This document shows positions 30,904 through 39,504 of a stretch of DNA of 64,000 nt, piece by piece. The position numbers were made by a program, and so were the translations under genes. The stretch spans positions 984,749 through 1,048,748 of the forward strand of contig NZ_RCIP01000001.1 of the NCBI RefSeq assembly GCF_004000275.1, read 5' to 3'. This DNA comes from Saccharospirillum alexandrii (lineage in GTDB: Bacteria; Pseudomonadota; Gammaproteobacteria; Pseudomonadales; Natronospirillaceae). Positions within the stretch are counted from its first letter, which is position 1; every line of letters begins with the position of its first letter. The notes below the pieces were generated by a model, which searched no databases, was not told the DNA's origin, and saw only the letters and a list, made by a program, of their open reading frames with translations.

Positions 30904-31012
30904 GTCGGCCACCAATGTTGGCTCTGTGGGGTCGGCGTAAATCCGTCCTTGGAGCCTAGGCCGCAGCATCCTTGCTGCGGACTCCCCCACAGACCCAACA
31001 TTGGCACCCGCC
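30904..31012 (-). repeat. Palindromic intergenic repeat R4 (109 bp)
   Basis: Short-class copy between galK and galM. The arms 30904-30931 and 30985-31012 pair at 23 of 28 positions, with the copy-specific word CCAATGTTGG. The core is nearly identical to R5 and R6. The element strand is minus, antisense to the gal genes. It lies inside what would otherwise be a galT-galK-galM operon. Confidence 0.93.
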
Positions 31013-31080
31013 ACTCGTAATCTGGCAAATTTAAGACTTGAGTGACAATAAATAAATCAACAATAAATCTGGAGCCCCCT

Positions 31081-32151
31081 GTGACCGCCCCCCCAATTAA
31101 CTCTGAAGAAACCATTGGCACCCTCAGTGACGGCCGCGCCGTTAAAGCGTTCACGCTGCGCAACAAAAACGGGAGCGAAGCCCGATTCTACAACCTGGGG
31201 GCGGCATTCGTGGGCTTTCGATTACCCGGCATGGCGGATAACGAAAACCTGGTTCTGGGTTGCGACACGCTAGAGGCCTTTATTGCCCAGAACGCCAACT
31301 TTGGCGCGACCATTGGCCGCTACGCCAACCGCATTGGCCATGGCAAAACCAGCGTCAACGGCCAGGCACTGGACCTTGAGTGCAACAGTGGCGGGCACCA
31401 TCTGCACGGTGGATCACAAGGCTTTGGTCACCTCATTTGGGACAGCCAGATCAACCTGGAAAACGACGAACCCAGTCTGATTTTCACACTGACGTCACCG
31501 GACGGCGATGCCGGCTACCCGGGCGAGCTGACCATAACTCAGCGAATCCGGCTAACGGATAAGGATGAGATTGTCATCGACTACGAGGCAACCACGACGA
31601 AAACCACGCTGGTGAATCTGACCAATCACGCTTATTTCAATCTCGCGGGTGCGGCAGCAGGCACGCTGAAAGATCATGAATTCCGGGTACACAGCGATAC
31701 CGTGACCGACATCGATGCCACGCTGCTGCCCACGGGCCAATTGGTTAAGGTTGAAAACACGGCGCTGGATTTGCGCAACTGGCGCCCGATCGACCAGGCA
31801 CTGGAAAGCCTGGATGACCCCAGCCTGGCTCGGGCCGGCGGCTACGATCACAACTATGTATTTGGCAACACAATGGAGGAGCCACTGACGCTGATGGCCG
31901 AAGCCCGGCATGTACCCAGCGGTCGCTGGATGCGGTGCTCAAGTACCCTGCCCGGTGTGCAGTTTTACAGTGGCGGTTTTCTGGGCGGAACGCCGAAAAA
32001 CGATACAGAGACTTATCAGCGCCATGGCGCTTTCTGCATGGAACCGGGCGCTTGGCCTGACTCGCCCAATCACGAGCACTTTCCCGATTGTACCCTGAGC
32101 CCGGAACAGACTTACCGGGCCACTCTGGTGTTTGGATTCGGGCAGGATTGA
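31081..32151 (+). CDS. galM: Aldose 1-epimerase (mutarotase)
   Basis: Interconverts alpha and beta anomers of galactose, feeding the Leloir pathway. Motifs are GRYANRIGHGK, GGHHLHGG, the catalytic histidine in NLTNHAYFNLAG, and the catalytic glutamate region FCMEPGAWPDSPNH. GTG 31081, with GGAG 7 bases upstream, is preferred over the in-frame GTG 31042, giving 356 residues. It is separated from galK by 285 bases including R4, so it may have its own promoter or depend on read-through. Confidence 0.93.
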   Translation: MTAPPINSEETIGTLSDGRAVKAFTLRNKNGSEARFYNLGAAFVGFRLPGMADNENLVLGCDTLEAFIAQNANFGATIGRYANRIGHGKTSVNGQALDLECNSGGHHLHGGSQGFGHLIWDSQINLENDEPSLIFTLTSPDGDAGYPGELTITQRIRLTDKDEIVIDYEATTTKTTLVNLTNHAYFNLAGAAAGTLKDHEFRVHSDTVTDIDATLLPTGQLVKVENTALDLRNWRPIDQALESLDDPSLARAGGYDHNYVFGNTMEEPLTLMAEARHVPSGRWMRCSSTLPGVQFYSGGFLGGTPKNDTETYQRHGAFCMEPGAWPDSPNHEHFPDCTLSPEQTYRATLVFGFGQD

Positions 32152-32198
32152 AATCGCCGCAGCTAATACAAGTTTCGGAGTTCGCTGAAAAGACGAGC

Positions 32199-32307
32199 GA
32201 CGGCTACCTGGGGTACCTCTGTGGGGGAGTCCGCAGCAGGGATGCTGCGGCCTAGGCTCCATGGACGGATTAACGCCGACCCCACAGGGGTGCCCCAGGT
32301 GGCTGGC
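32199..32307 (+). repeat. Palindromic intergenic repeat R5 (109 bp)
   Basis: Short-class copy between convergent galM and trhO. The arms 32199-32226 and 32280-32307 pair at 23 of 28 positions; four of the five differences are G.U on the plus strand, which is the element strand. The core reads GAGTCCGCAGC, then GGATGCTGCGGCCTAGG, then CTCCATGGACGGA. Confidence 0.93.
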
Positions 32308-32350
32308 GCGGGCCATTGCCACCTAGCAGCCCCGAACTCTGGAACTTGGG

Positions 32351-33358
32351 CTATGCAGACAAGCCAGCAGACCGCTGGGCCTCACGCTCAGCCGCTTTGC
32401 GAGCCCGGCGCTGTTCGATGCTTTCTTTGGCGTCGGCACCGATGTGCGCTTCACCGCGCGCTTTGGCCAGTTGCACCTGGCGTTCGCGCTCAATAAAGCG
32501 CTGACGACGGTCTTCGGTCACCTTGTCGTAGCAATGCGGGCAGCTAACGCCCGGTTCGTAGTGGGCGTGGGCTTTTTCGGTATCGGAAATGGGCATCCGG
32601 CAGGCGTGGCACTGGTCGTAACGGCCGGGTTCGAGGCCGTGTTTTACCGTGACGCGGTTATCGAACACGAAGCACTCGCCCTGCCACAGGGAATCGGCTT
32701 TCGGAACGTTCTCGAGGTATTTCAGAATGCCGCCTTCGAGGTGGTACACCTCGTTGAAGCCCTGCTCTTTCAGGTAAGCCGTGGATTTCTCGCAGCGAAT
32801 GCCGCCGGTGCAAAACATCGCGACTTTCTTGTGCTTGGCCGGGTCAAGGTTCTGTTTTACATAGTCCGGAAATTCACGAAAAGTCTGGGTATGTGGGTTC
32901 AGTGCATTCTTGAAGGTGCCAATGGCCACTTCGTATTCATTACGGGTATCGACCAGCACAACTTCGGGGTCTGAAATCAGCGCGTTCCAGTCTTCGGGCT
33001 TTACGTAGGTACCGACTACATTCAGCGGATCGATGCCTTCAACACCCATGGTGACGATTTCTTTCTTGAGCTTTACCTTGGTGCGATAAAACGGCATCTC
33101 ATCGCAAAAAGATTCCTTGTGGCTGAGGCCGGCGAACGGGCCCTGGCTTTTAATCCAGTCAAGAAGGCGCTGTATGGCCTCCGGTTTGCCGGCGACGGTA
33201 CCATTGATGCCCTCAGAGGCCAGCAGCAAGGTGCCTCGAATACCTTCCGCTTCCATCAGATCCAGCAGGGGTTGACGGTAGTCGGCGTAATCGTTGAGAC
33301 GAACGAAGTGATACATTGCAGAAACCGCAATGGTTTCTGCTACAGTGGTGTCAGTCAT
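32351..33358 (-). CDS. trhO: tRNA uridine(34) hydroxylase TrhO (YceA-type rhodanese protein)
   Basis: A 335-residue protein with an N-terminal acylphosphatase-like part ([14 protein letters not shown]), a rhodanese domain with the active-site [10 protein letters not shown] loop and a C-terminal cysteine-rich region (CHACRMP...CPHC) followed by a charged tail. TrhO adds a hydroxyl group at U34 of certain tRNAs, using prephenate-derived or oxygen-dependent routes in the known pathway. The frame is open to 33730, but ATG 33358 has AGGAC upstream and starts the conserved part. Confidence 0.93.
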   Translation of the reverse strand: MTDTTVAETIAVSAMYHFVRLNDYADYRQPLLDLMEAEGIRGTLLLASEGINGTVAGKPEAIQRLLDWIKSQGPFAGLSHKESFCDEMPFYRTKVKLKKEIVTMGVEGIDPLNVVGTYVKPEDWNALISDPEVVLVDTRNEYEVAIGTFKNALNPHTQTFREFPDYVKQNLDPAKHKKVAMFCTGGIRCEKSTAYLKEQGFNEVYHLEGGILKYLENVPKADSLWQGECFVFDNRVTVKHGLEPGRYDQCHACRMPISDTEKAHAHYEPGVSCPHCYDKVTEDRRQRFIERERQVQLAKARGEAHIGADAKESIEQRRARKAAEREAQRSAGLSA

Positions 33359-33568
33359 GAAATGTCCTATAGCGGGCTGGATCGCAAATCCAGAGCCACA
33401 GATTAATGAGGTCGCGAAGTTTAAGTGACCCGGGCGTTGATTTCCATAGCCGTTCTGGCCGTTACAGCGTTCAAATTGTCGTGATGACCCGCTAGACTGC
33501 ATCGTCAGGAGTCTTAAACAAGGCTGTTTAGCTTCGAAACTCCACACTGTTCGCTTGAGGATACTCAC

Positions 33569-34015
33569 ATGAAAAAAGTACTGATCGCAGCAACGCTCGC
33601 GGCCGCAACGCTTGCCAGCACGGCCTATGCCGGTGGCCGCGGTGGCGCTGAGCTGGGCCTCGCCTCCTATGGCGGTGGCGTTGGTTTTATCGGCGCCATC
33701 GGCTTCCCCATTCACGTTCCCGCACTGCAAAACAATGGTCTGAACACCTACGGTGAACTTGAGTTGGGCGTTGGCTTTAACGATGATGTAGCCATCGGCG
33801 GAGATCTGTCACTGGGTTTTCTGTTTCCGCTCGATACCGGCCTCGACATGTACGCGAGCCTGGGCCCGGGCCTTGGCGCTGAGGGAAATGGTGATGCAGA
33901 CTTTGGCCTGGCCGCTGAAGTTGGGCTCAATATCCTGATCAGCAACAGGGTACTGTTCATCGAAGGCGGTGCTCACCCGGGTAATGGGTACTTCACGGTT
34001 GGTCTGCACTTCTAA
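33569..34015 (+). CDS. Small exported glycine-rich protein, possible outer-membrane barrel
   Basis: A 148-residue protein with a clear Sec signal peptide ([21 protein letters not shown], cleaved after AYA) and a mature part with alternating glycine-rich strands that ends in aromatic FTVGLHF. A C-terminal phenylalanine is usual for outer-membrane barrels recognised by BAM. At about 127 mature residues it could form a small barrel of perhaps eight strands. No family was recognised. A GAGGA ribosome site precedes the ATG. Confidence 0.8.
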   Translation: MKKVLIAATLAAATLASTAYAGGRGGAELGLASYGGGVGFIGAIGFPIHVPALQNNGLNTYGELELGVGFNDDVAIGGDLSLGFLFPLDTGLDMYASLGPGLGAEGNGDADFGLAAEVGLNILISNRVLFIEGGAHPGNGYFTVGLHF

Positions 34016-34027
34016 GTAGGCCCGGCT

Positions 34028-34061
34028 CACACCGGGTCAGGCTTCAGGCTAACCCGGTGTG
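34028..34061. terminator. Hairpin between convergent genes at 34 kb
   Basis: A 10-bp stem CACACCGGGT with ACCCGGTGTG. The right arm overlaps the last codons of the hydrolase gene. Only short T-stretches follow, so it is a candidate terminator for the small exported protein gene. Confidence 0.55.
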
Positions 34062-35026
34062 GCTGCTATTTCCTGTTGTTTCAGAAAGGTCAGCACCTGT
34101 TCTATGCTGTCTTCGGTCCGGTGTGGCGCAACGATGTCTCCGGTGAACACATGGTTGGACTCCCCGTCCACCCCATCAATCCGAATACGTTCCTTAATCT
34201 CAGAACCCCACTTCTCGTAGACCCGGTCTGTGTAACGGGCATTCACCACCTGATCGTCCTCACTGTACAGAAACAACGAAGGGGCCGTGATGGCGTCGAG
34301 TCGGCTTTTTCTGACCGCAACCACCAGTGCCTGCAGTTGATGCAGCACCCGGGTGGGGTAACTGGAGGTCCAGTATTTGCCAGACAGCTCACCCTCTGGT
34401 TCACGGCCATATTCCTGACCGGCAAGCCACGGCATCCAATAGCGGGACCAGGGCCAGCCAAACAGCTTCGACGCCCAATGTCGTGGCTGAAAGTTGGGAG
34501 CGAACAGCACCATGGCGGCCAGGGCATCCTGTGCCGATGGTTGTTGTGCCAGCCAGGTAGACAGAGTGCCACCCGTCGAGCAACTGATGACGATGACACG
34601 GTCACCCAGCGACCGGGCGATCTGCCAGGCTTCGGCGGTGTCTTTCAGCCAGTCACCGGCCTGGGCCTTGCCGAGGCTTTCGCTGTCGAGGCCATGGCCA
34701 GTCAAACGGGCGCCGTAATAGTTGGCGCCAATGGCCTCGGCGACCCGTTCGGGAATGGGAGCCAGCTCCTGGCGGGTTGCGGAAAAACCGTGCAGGTAGA
34801 GCACCACCAGCGGTGTTTTGGCCGGTGCGTTCGGGTTGGCGAACCGAACGTGCTTTTCGGCCCCTTCAGTGACTTCGCCCCGTGATTGCTCCGTCTCTGC
34901 CAGCCAGTCGGACAATCCACCAAGCTCGACTGGCAGTTCATCGACAACCCACCGCAACGCCACTCGGGGCCTCGGGCCCAATACGATCAATAAAACGACT
35001 ACCAGGCCCAGCACAATCCAGATCAC
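34049..35026 (-). CDS. Alpha/beta hydrolase, membrane-anchored
   Basis: A 325-residue protein with one N-terminal hydrophobic helix (IWIVLGLVVVLLIVLG) and a hydrolase fold: strand VLYLHGFSA (oxyanion-hole region), nucleophile serine in ISCSTGGTL (a variant GxSxG with S for the first G), acid in YSEDDQVV and a late histidine in GESNHVFTGD. This resembles serine aminopeptidase/monoacylglycerol lipase-like hydrolases. The substrate is unknown; the anchor suggests the periplasm or the membrane face. Confidence 0.83.
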   Translation of the reverse strand: MIWIVLGLVVVLLIVLGPRPRVALRWVVDELPVELGGLSDWLAETEQSRGEVTEGAEKHVRFANPNAPAKTPLVVLYLHGFSATRQELAPIPERVAEAIGANYYGARLTGHGLDSESLGKAQAGDWLKDTAEAWQIARSLGDRVIVISCSTGGTLSTWLAQQPSAQDALAAMVLFAPNFQPRHWASKLFGWPWSRYWMPWLAGQEYGREPEGELSGKYWTSSYPTRVLHQLQALVVAVRKSRLDAITAPSLFLYSEDDQVVNARYTDRVYEKWGSEIKERIRIDGVDGESNHVFTGDIVAPHRTEDSIEQVLTFLKQQEIAATPG

Positions 35027-35089
35027 GTTACGGCGTCCTTACACGTTTGGTTAATAAGGGCAAAAGAGTATCACATTGATGGCTTTTTA

Positions 35090-36514
35090 CTAAGACGGAT
35101 TCGACTCAGGTTTATCCATTTGCTCCCCAAGAGCAACAATCAGACCCATTAACTGGCTTTGTTCACTCTCGTTCAAGGGTCTTTTCATCATTTTACGGAC
35201 CCAGTACACCCACTGGACCTGCTGTTTGCGACCCAGGCCGTCCAGCCAGTGGCTTAAATCAGACTGATTAAGTAACACGGCATCGCGCCGGGCATGGTTA
35301 CGGCAACGCAACTGATACCAGATGCGCAGGCTTCGCCCCGCCAGGGCCAATGCAAACTCGAGATTGGAGACCGGCCCGAGTTGCCATTGCTCGTAGCCGG
35401 GCACCCGGGACAGCACCTCAAAACTCAGCGGGTCGCGTCCGGCAAAGCCTCCGGCCAGGCTACCCAGTGCGCCGCCCACAACCGCTCCGAGAAACAGGGA
35501 GGTGCCCCCGACGGCTGCATCGACTGCCAGCCCGGAAGCCGCACCGGCCGCACCGCTCAGTGACGCCAGCCGGGTTCGCGACAAGCCCCAGGCCCGCCAT
35601 TCGTGCGCATCCAGCAAGTCATCGGTCGCCAGCGATTGCCATTCGCCAGTCCAGTCCAGATTGCGATGCCCGTAATAGCCCGCGAGGGTGATCTGCAGTT
35701 GCTGCTCCTGTCGCTGGATATCGCGGTTAAATTGAGCCAGCCCCTGCTGCTTGAGTTGATCTTTGGGACCGGCCAGGGGCAGACGCAGACGGTGTTGCAG
35801 CACTTTTTGCAAGTACAACACCAGGGCTTCAGCGCTGTGCTGATGGCGTTGCTGGCGTTGCTCCGACAAGGCCTCAACGCTGCGCATCAGGCCCTCACGC
35901 CAGGGCAGATGAATCTCCGCCATGCTGCGCAACAAACCCAGATGATGCTCAAACGGTGCCTGCAAAGGGTTGAAGGTGCGCACCAGCGAAAAATACTGCT
36001 GCAGCGCCAGTTGCCACTCGGCTTCGTGTCCGGTTGCCCGTATTGGGTTCAACAGCGCCAGTCGCGGCTGGGCGGTCCAGGAGAGCAGCGTCAGTTCGGC
36101 TTCAAAGGTGGCGTCGAAACGCTGGCTGGTATCGACTACATAAACAATGCCGGCTCCTTCCAGCACGGGGGTCAGCAGAGTGCAGTCGTCTGCGAATTTG
36201 GGGTCGTCGCGATGCGCCTCGACAAACCGCCGCAACGCCTCAGGCCGGCCCGCGGCACCCTCACTGTGCTGTTCACACCAGGCGATGATCTGGCGTGCAC
36301 GCTGAAACCCGGGTGTATCGATCAGTTCATAAAGAACGCTTTGCTCAAGCATCAACTGATAGCGATGGGCATCCCGGGTGGTGCCGCTGACAGGAGATAC
36401 CGCGATGTGGTCATCCTGAGTCAGCGTCGACACCAGGCTGGATTTGCCCTGATTGGGGTGTCCAACCACCGCGAATACCGGGGTAGCCATGGCAGTTGCG
36501 GGGTTCCGGGTCAT
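35090..36514 (-). CDS. GTPase with DUF3482 domain
   Basis: A 474-residue P-loop GTPase. Motifs are G1 GHPNQGKSS (18-26), a threonine-containing switch GTTRDAHRY and G3 DTPG. The C-terminal half is the DUF3482 region with a glycine/alanine-rich stretch (about 325-365) that could insert in a membrane. Its ATG overlaps the end of the DUF2868 gene by 4 bases and has an AAGGGGG ribosome site. The two families occur together as neighbours, but no function is established. Confidence 0.88.
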   Translation of the reverse strand: MTRNPATAMATPVFAVVGHPNQGKSSLVSTLTQDDHIAVSPVSGTTRDAHRYQLMLEQSVLYELIDTPGFQRARQIIAWCEQHSEGAAGRPEALRRFVEAHRDDPKFADDCTLLTPVLEGAGIVYVVDTSQRFDATFEAELTLLSWTAQPRLALLNPIRATGHEAEWQLALQQYFSLVRTFNPLQAPFEHHLGLLRSMAEIHLPWREGLMRSVEALSEQRQQRHQHSAEALVLYLQKVLQHRLRLPLAGPKDQLKQQGLAQFNRDIQRQEQQLQITLAGYYGHRNLDWTGEWQSLATDDLLDAHEWRAWGLSRTRLASLSGAAGAASGLAVDAAVGGTSLFLGAVVGGALGSLAGGFAGRDPLSFEVLSRVPGYEQWQLGPVSNLEFALALAGRSLRIWYQLRCRNHARRDAVLLNQSDLSHWLDGLGRKQQVQWVYWVRKMMKRPLNESEQSQLMGLIVALGEQMDKPESNPS

Positions 36515-37776
36515 GATGCCCCCTTCCCGGCTTCCGGCTCGGTTGCCTGATCTTCCAGCCAGTACAATTGCACTGGCAACTCCTGGGTGCTGACGAAGCC
36601 CTGCCAGCTCTGGCGGTCGGTTGCCCGCTGTCCGGAACCCGGTTCAGCCGAACTGCTTAACAACACTTTGACTTCTTTGTGGCTGCCCGCGCTGAGGGTG
36701 ATCAGGTCGGCCAGATCACCGGTGGGCACTGCCTGTGCGGAAATCACCCACACCGGCTCTTCCTGCTCGGTATACCGCTCAATAGTCGATTCGTCTTCCG
36801 CCAGACTGCCGCGACCGAGCTTGACTGAGCCAGCGGGCAACCTGCCGGGCAGCGGGTCCTGCCAGGCGAGTACCGGTACCGAAGGCGACATCCCGGCGGT
36901 CGGCAGGTCCGTTTTGTCGGCCGTAAAGGTGGACGGTTGCTCCGGTGTCAGCGATTCAAAGTGCAACGCTTCGGGTCGCTGCTGTTCAAAGCGCTGGTGC
37001 AGCTGCCGGTTCCAGCGTGGCCAGTTCGCCAGCCGGCGCCTCAGTACCCCGTGATTCACCAGCAAAGCGATGGCCACCGGCAGCAATACCCATAGCAGAG
37101 TGACCTGGGTCAGCCATACCGCCCAGTACTCCGAGAAATTCAGCAAATCGCTTTCCCACCCGGTAATGCTGCCTGCCTGCGACGCGCTGATCGCCAGCGG
37201 TTCGGGTACGTTCAAAATACCCAGCGTCAGCAGCGCGAACAGATCGTCGACTCGCGCCGAGGCACCCTGCAATGAGGTGCTCCAGTAGAAGATCAGTTGC
37301 CGCGTCAGCAACATCAGCCACATCCAGGCCATGCCGGCGACCACAAACAGCGCCTGGGCTTTCAGGCTTTGGGTGGCGCACCAGGCGGCGATCACTGCAT
37401 CGTCTTCGCTGCTTAGCCAGTGGCGCCACCAGGGGCTGCGCTTGCGCCACCAGGCATTGACCAGTGTCCAGACGAGCACCAGCAACGGAGCCAGCCAGAA
37501 CACCAGCAAAAAAATCAGCATGTGGATGCCGCTGCCATCGGGCCAGACCATCAGCCCGCTGAACGCAAGAATGCCGTTAATGGCTCCCAGCCAGAACCAC
37601 CATAAAAACCACGGCATCCTGCGCTCAGCCGGTAAGGTGCTAGCGTGTCCGAGAAACTCGAACCAGTTGTCCGTAGCCGGGCCTGAACGAAGCTCGGGTT
37701 CGGCACGCAACCAGCGCAACCCCAGGTCGATGGCTTGGGAGGGTGATGTCTTCAAAGACGGTCGTGGTGGTGTCAT
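36511..37776 (-). CDS. DUF2868 membrane protein
   Basis: A 421-residue protein with about four to five membrane helices in the first half (FLWWFWLGAINGILAFSGLMV, IFLLVFWLAPLLVLVWTLV, LFVVAGMAWMWLMLLT, VTLLWVLLPVAIALLV) and a hydrophilic cytosolic C-terminal part containing a Rossmann-like stretch. It is translationally coupled to the DUF3482 GTPase, so the two probably form a membrane complex. The role is unknown. Confidence 0.85.
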   Translation of the reverse strand: MTPPRPSLKTSPSQAIDLGLRWLRAEPELRSGPATDNWFEFLGHASTLPAERRMPWFLWWFWLGAINGILAFSGLMVWPDGSGIHMLIFLLVFWLAPLLVLVWTLVNAWWRKRSPWWRHWLSSEDDAVIAAWCATQSLKAQALFVVAGMAWMWLMLLTRQLIFYWSTSLQGASARVDDLFALLTLGILNVPEPLAISASQAGSITGWESDLLNFSEYWAVWLTQVTLLWVLLPVAIALLVNHGVLRRRLANWPRWNRQLHQRFEQQRPEALHFESLTPEQPSTFTADKTDLPTAGMSPSVPVLAWQDPLPGRLPAGSVKLGRGSLAEDESTIERYTEQEEPVWVISAQAVPTGDLADLITLSAGSHKEVKVLLSSSAEPGSGQRATDRQSWQGFVSTQELPVQLYWLEDQATEPEAGKGAS

Positions 37777-37951
37777 GGAGTCCTATTAAGATCGCCGGTT
37801 TGAGACCGGCACGTTGCAAAAATAAACACAGCAGTGGCCCGAGTTTAGCAAGGAGCTTCGCAGGCGTCGCCTGCCCATTGGCGAGACCTGACCGCTGTAA
37901 CTATGCTCATTGTACTTGTCTGAATTTGGCTGACCGATACAGGATGATCCC

Positions 37952-38260
37952 ATGACGGTAAAAAAACGCTACCTAACCTCCAGACCCGAATGTCGGTGTA
38001 CCTTTGTGTTACCTGCCGAAGCTGCTCCCAACGCCAGTACCGTTGCCCTGGCCGGTGACTTCAACGACTGGTCACCCGACAGCCATCCGATGAAACGGCT
38101 AAAATCCGGCGACTTTAAACTTGAATTGAACCTGCCGGTCGGCCAGCAATACCAGTATCGCTTTTGCATCGATGGCAGCCAGTGGGAAAACGACTGGAAT
38201 GCTGAAGCTTACGTACCAGCCGCTGGCCTGCCGGTCGATAACAGTCTGGTCACACTGTAG
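37952..38260 (+). CDS. Stand-alone CBM48 / glycogen-binding early-set domain
   Basis: A 102-residue protein consisting only of the carbohydrate-binding module found at the N-terminus of glycogen branching and debranching enzymes and in AMPK beta subunits. The motifs VALAGDFNDWSP, the helix-free KLELNLPVGQQYQYRFCIDG and NDWNAEAY are diagnostic. No catalytic domain is fused and no glycogen genes are nearby. It may tether partner proteins to glycogen (inference). Confidence 0.87.
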   Translation: MTVKKRYLTSRPECRCTFVLPAEAAPNASTVALAGDFNDWSPDSHPMKRLKSGDFKLELNLPVGQQYQYRFCIDGSQWENDWNAEAYVPAAGLPVDNSLVTL

Positions 38261-38483
38261 CCTCCTGCTGCAAATAAGTGCATTCAGCCGGGTTCCCTGA
38301 GGGCGATGCCCCGGGCTCGTGCAACGTAGACGTTGTTAAATGCCCCGGCAGCGGGCTGGCACTAACTGCGGTTCTGCTGTCGGCAGGCACAAGGACAAGC
38401 CTAAGCCTGCGATGACAGCATAAGGCTGCATTCACCTGGGCGAGGTCGTACACTGCTCCAGTGTGTATCAACAGGTAAATTGG

Positions 38484-39500
38484 GTGAACAGGCTTCGACT
38501 GGCGACCTATAACGTCGCACTCAACCGCCCCAGCGCTGGCGATCTGACGACCGAGCTGACGGAAAAGCCGGGGCCTCAGGTAGCTGCGCTGCTGCAAGTA
38601 ATGGCGCACGTCGATGCCGATGTCTGGGTCATCAATGAGCTGGACTACGATCCCGGGCAACGGGCGTTAACGGCTTTTCAGGCACGGCTTCGTGAAGCGG
38701 GCATGGATTTCCCCTATCGATTTACCGCGCCGGTGAACACCGGCGTGCCGTCCGGGCGGGATCTGGTAAAACAGGACATAACGAGCACCCGGGAATCCCC
38801 ATTCGGGTTCGGCGACTTCCCGGGCCAGTACGGTATGGCGGTTTTGTCCACTATTCCGCTCGATACTGAGGCGTGCCGGACGTTTCAGCACTTTTTATGG
38901 CGCGATATGCCCGGCGCCCTGTTGCCCGAAAACCCGGACGGTTCGGCCTTCTATTCGGACGATGACCTGGCGGTGATGCGCCTGTCGAGCAAGTCCCACT
39001 GGGACTTGCCGCTGGCATTGCCCTCGGGGTTGTGCCATTTGCTGATCAGCCACCCCACCCCTCCAGCCTTTGATGGCCCGGAGCGGCGCAACGTTTGCCG
39101 CAATCATGATGAGATTCGGTTCTGGGTGGACTACATCAGTGGGGCGTCGTATATGACGGATGACCGGGGGTTATCTGGCGGTTTGGCAGCCGAGCAGCCA
39201 TTCATCGTGGCGGGCGATTTGAATGCGTCATCGGCGGGCGGCGACAGTCAACCGGGAGCGATTAACCGCCTGGTCACACATCCGTCTGTTCAGCCACTTC
39301 GGCCGCTTTCTGACAGAGGCCATGACCTGACCGCACGCTGGAAAATGCGAGCCGACTACGTATTGCCGTCGACTCAACTGGCGGTTCTCGGGACAGGTGT
39401 TTTCTGGCCAGCACCGGAGCACCCGCTCAGTGCTGCGTTGGAGCGGGCGTCCGATCATCGGCCGGTCTGGCTGGATATTGCCCTGCCAGACCGGCCCTGA
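38484..39500 (+). CDS. Endonuclease/exonuclease/phosphatase-family protein
   Basis: A protein of about 338 residues with the EEP fold: RLATYNVAL at the N-terminus, the metal-binding glutamate in INELDYDPG, FIVAGDLNASSAGGD and the final SDHRPVWLDI with the catalytic histidine. Members cleave phosphodiester or phosphomonoester bonds in nucleic acids, lipids or inositols, and the substrate is not evident. GTG 38484 (AGGT 10 bases upstream) begins at the fold; a GTG at 38463 is also in frame. No export signal is seen with this start. Confidence 0.82.
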   Translation: MNRLRLATYNVALNRPSAGDLTTELTEKPGPQVAALLQVMAHVDADVWVINELDYDPGQRALTAFQARLREAGMDFPYRFTAPVNTGVPSGRDLVKQDITSTRESPFGFGDFPGQYGMAVLSTIPLDTEACRTFQHFLWRDMPGALLPENPDGSAFYSDDDLAVMRLSSKSHWDLPLALPSGLCHLLISHPTPPAFDGPERRNVCRNHDEIRFWVDYISGASYMTDDRGLSGGLAAEQPFIVAGDLNASSAGGDSQPGAINRLVTHPSVQPLRPLSDRGHDLTARWKMRADYVLPSTQLAVLGTGVFWPAPEHPLSAALERASDHRPVWLDIALPDRP

Positions 39501-39504
39501 GGTA

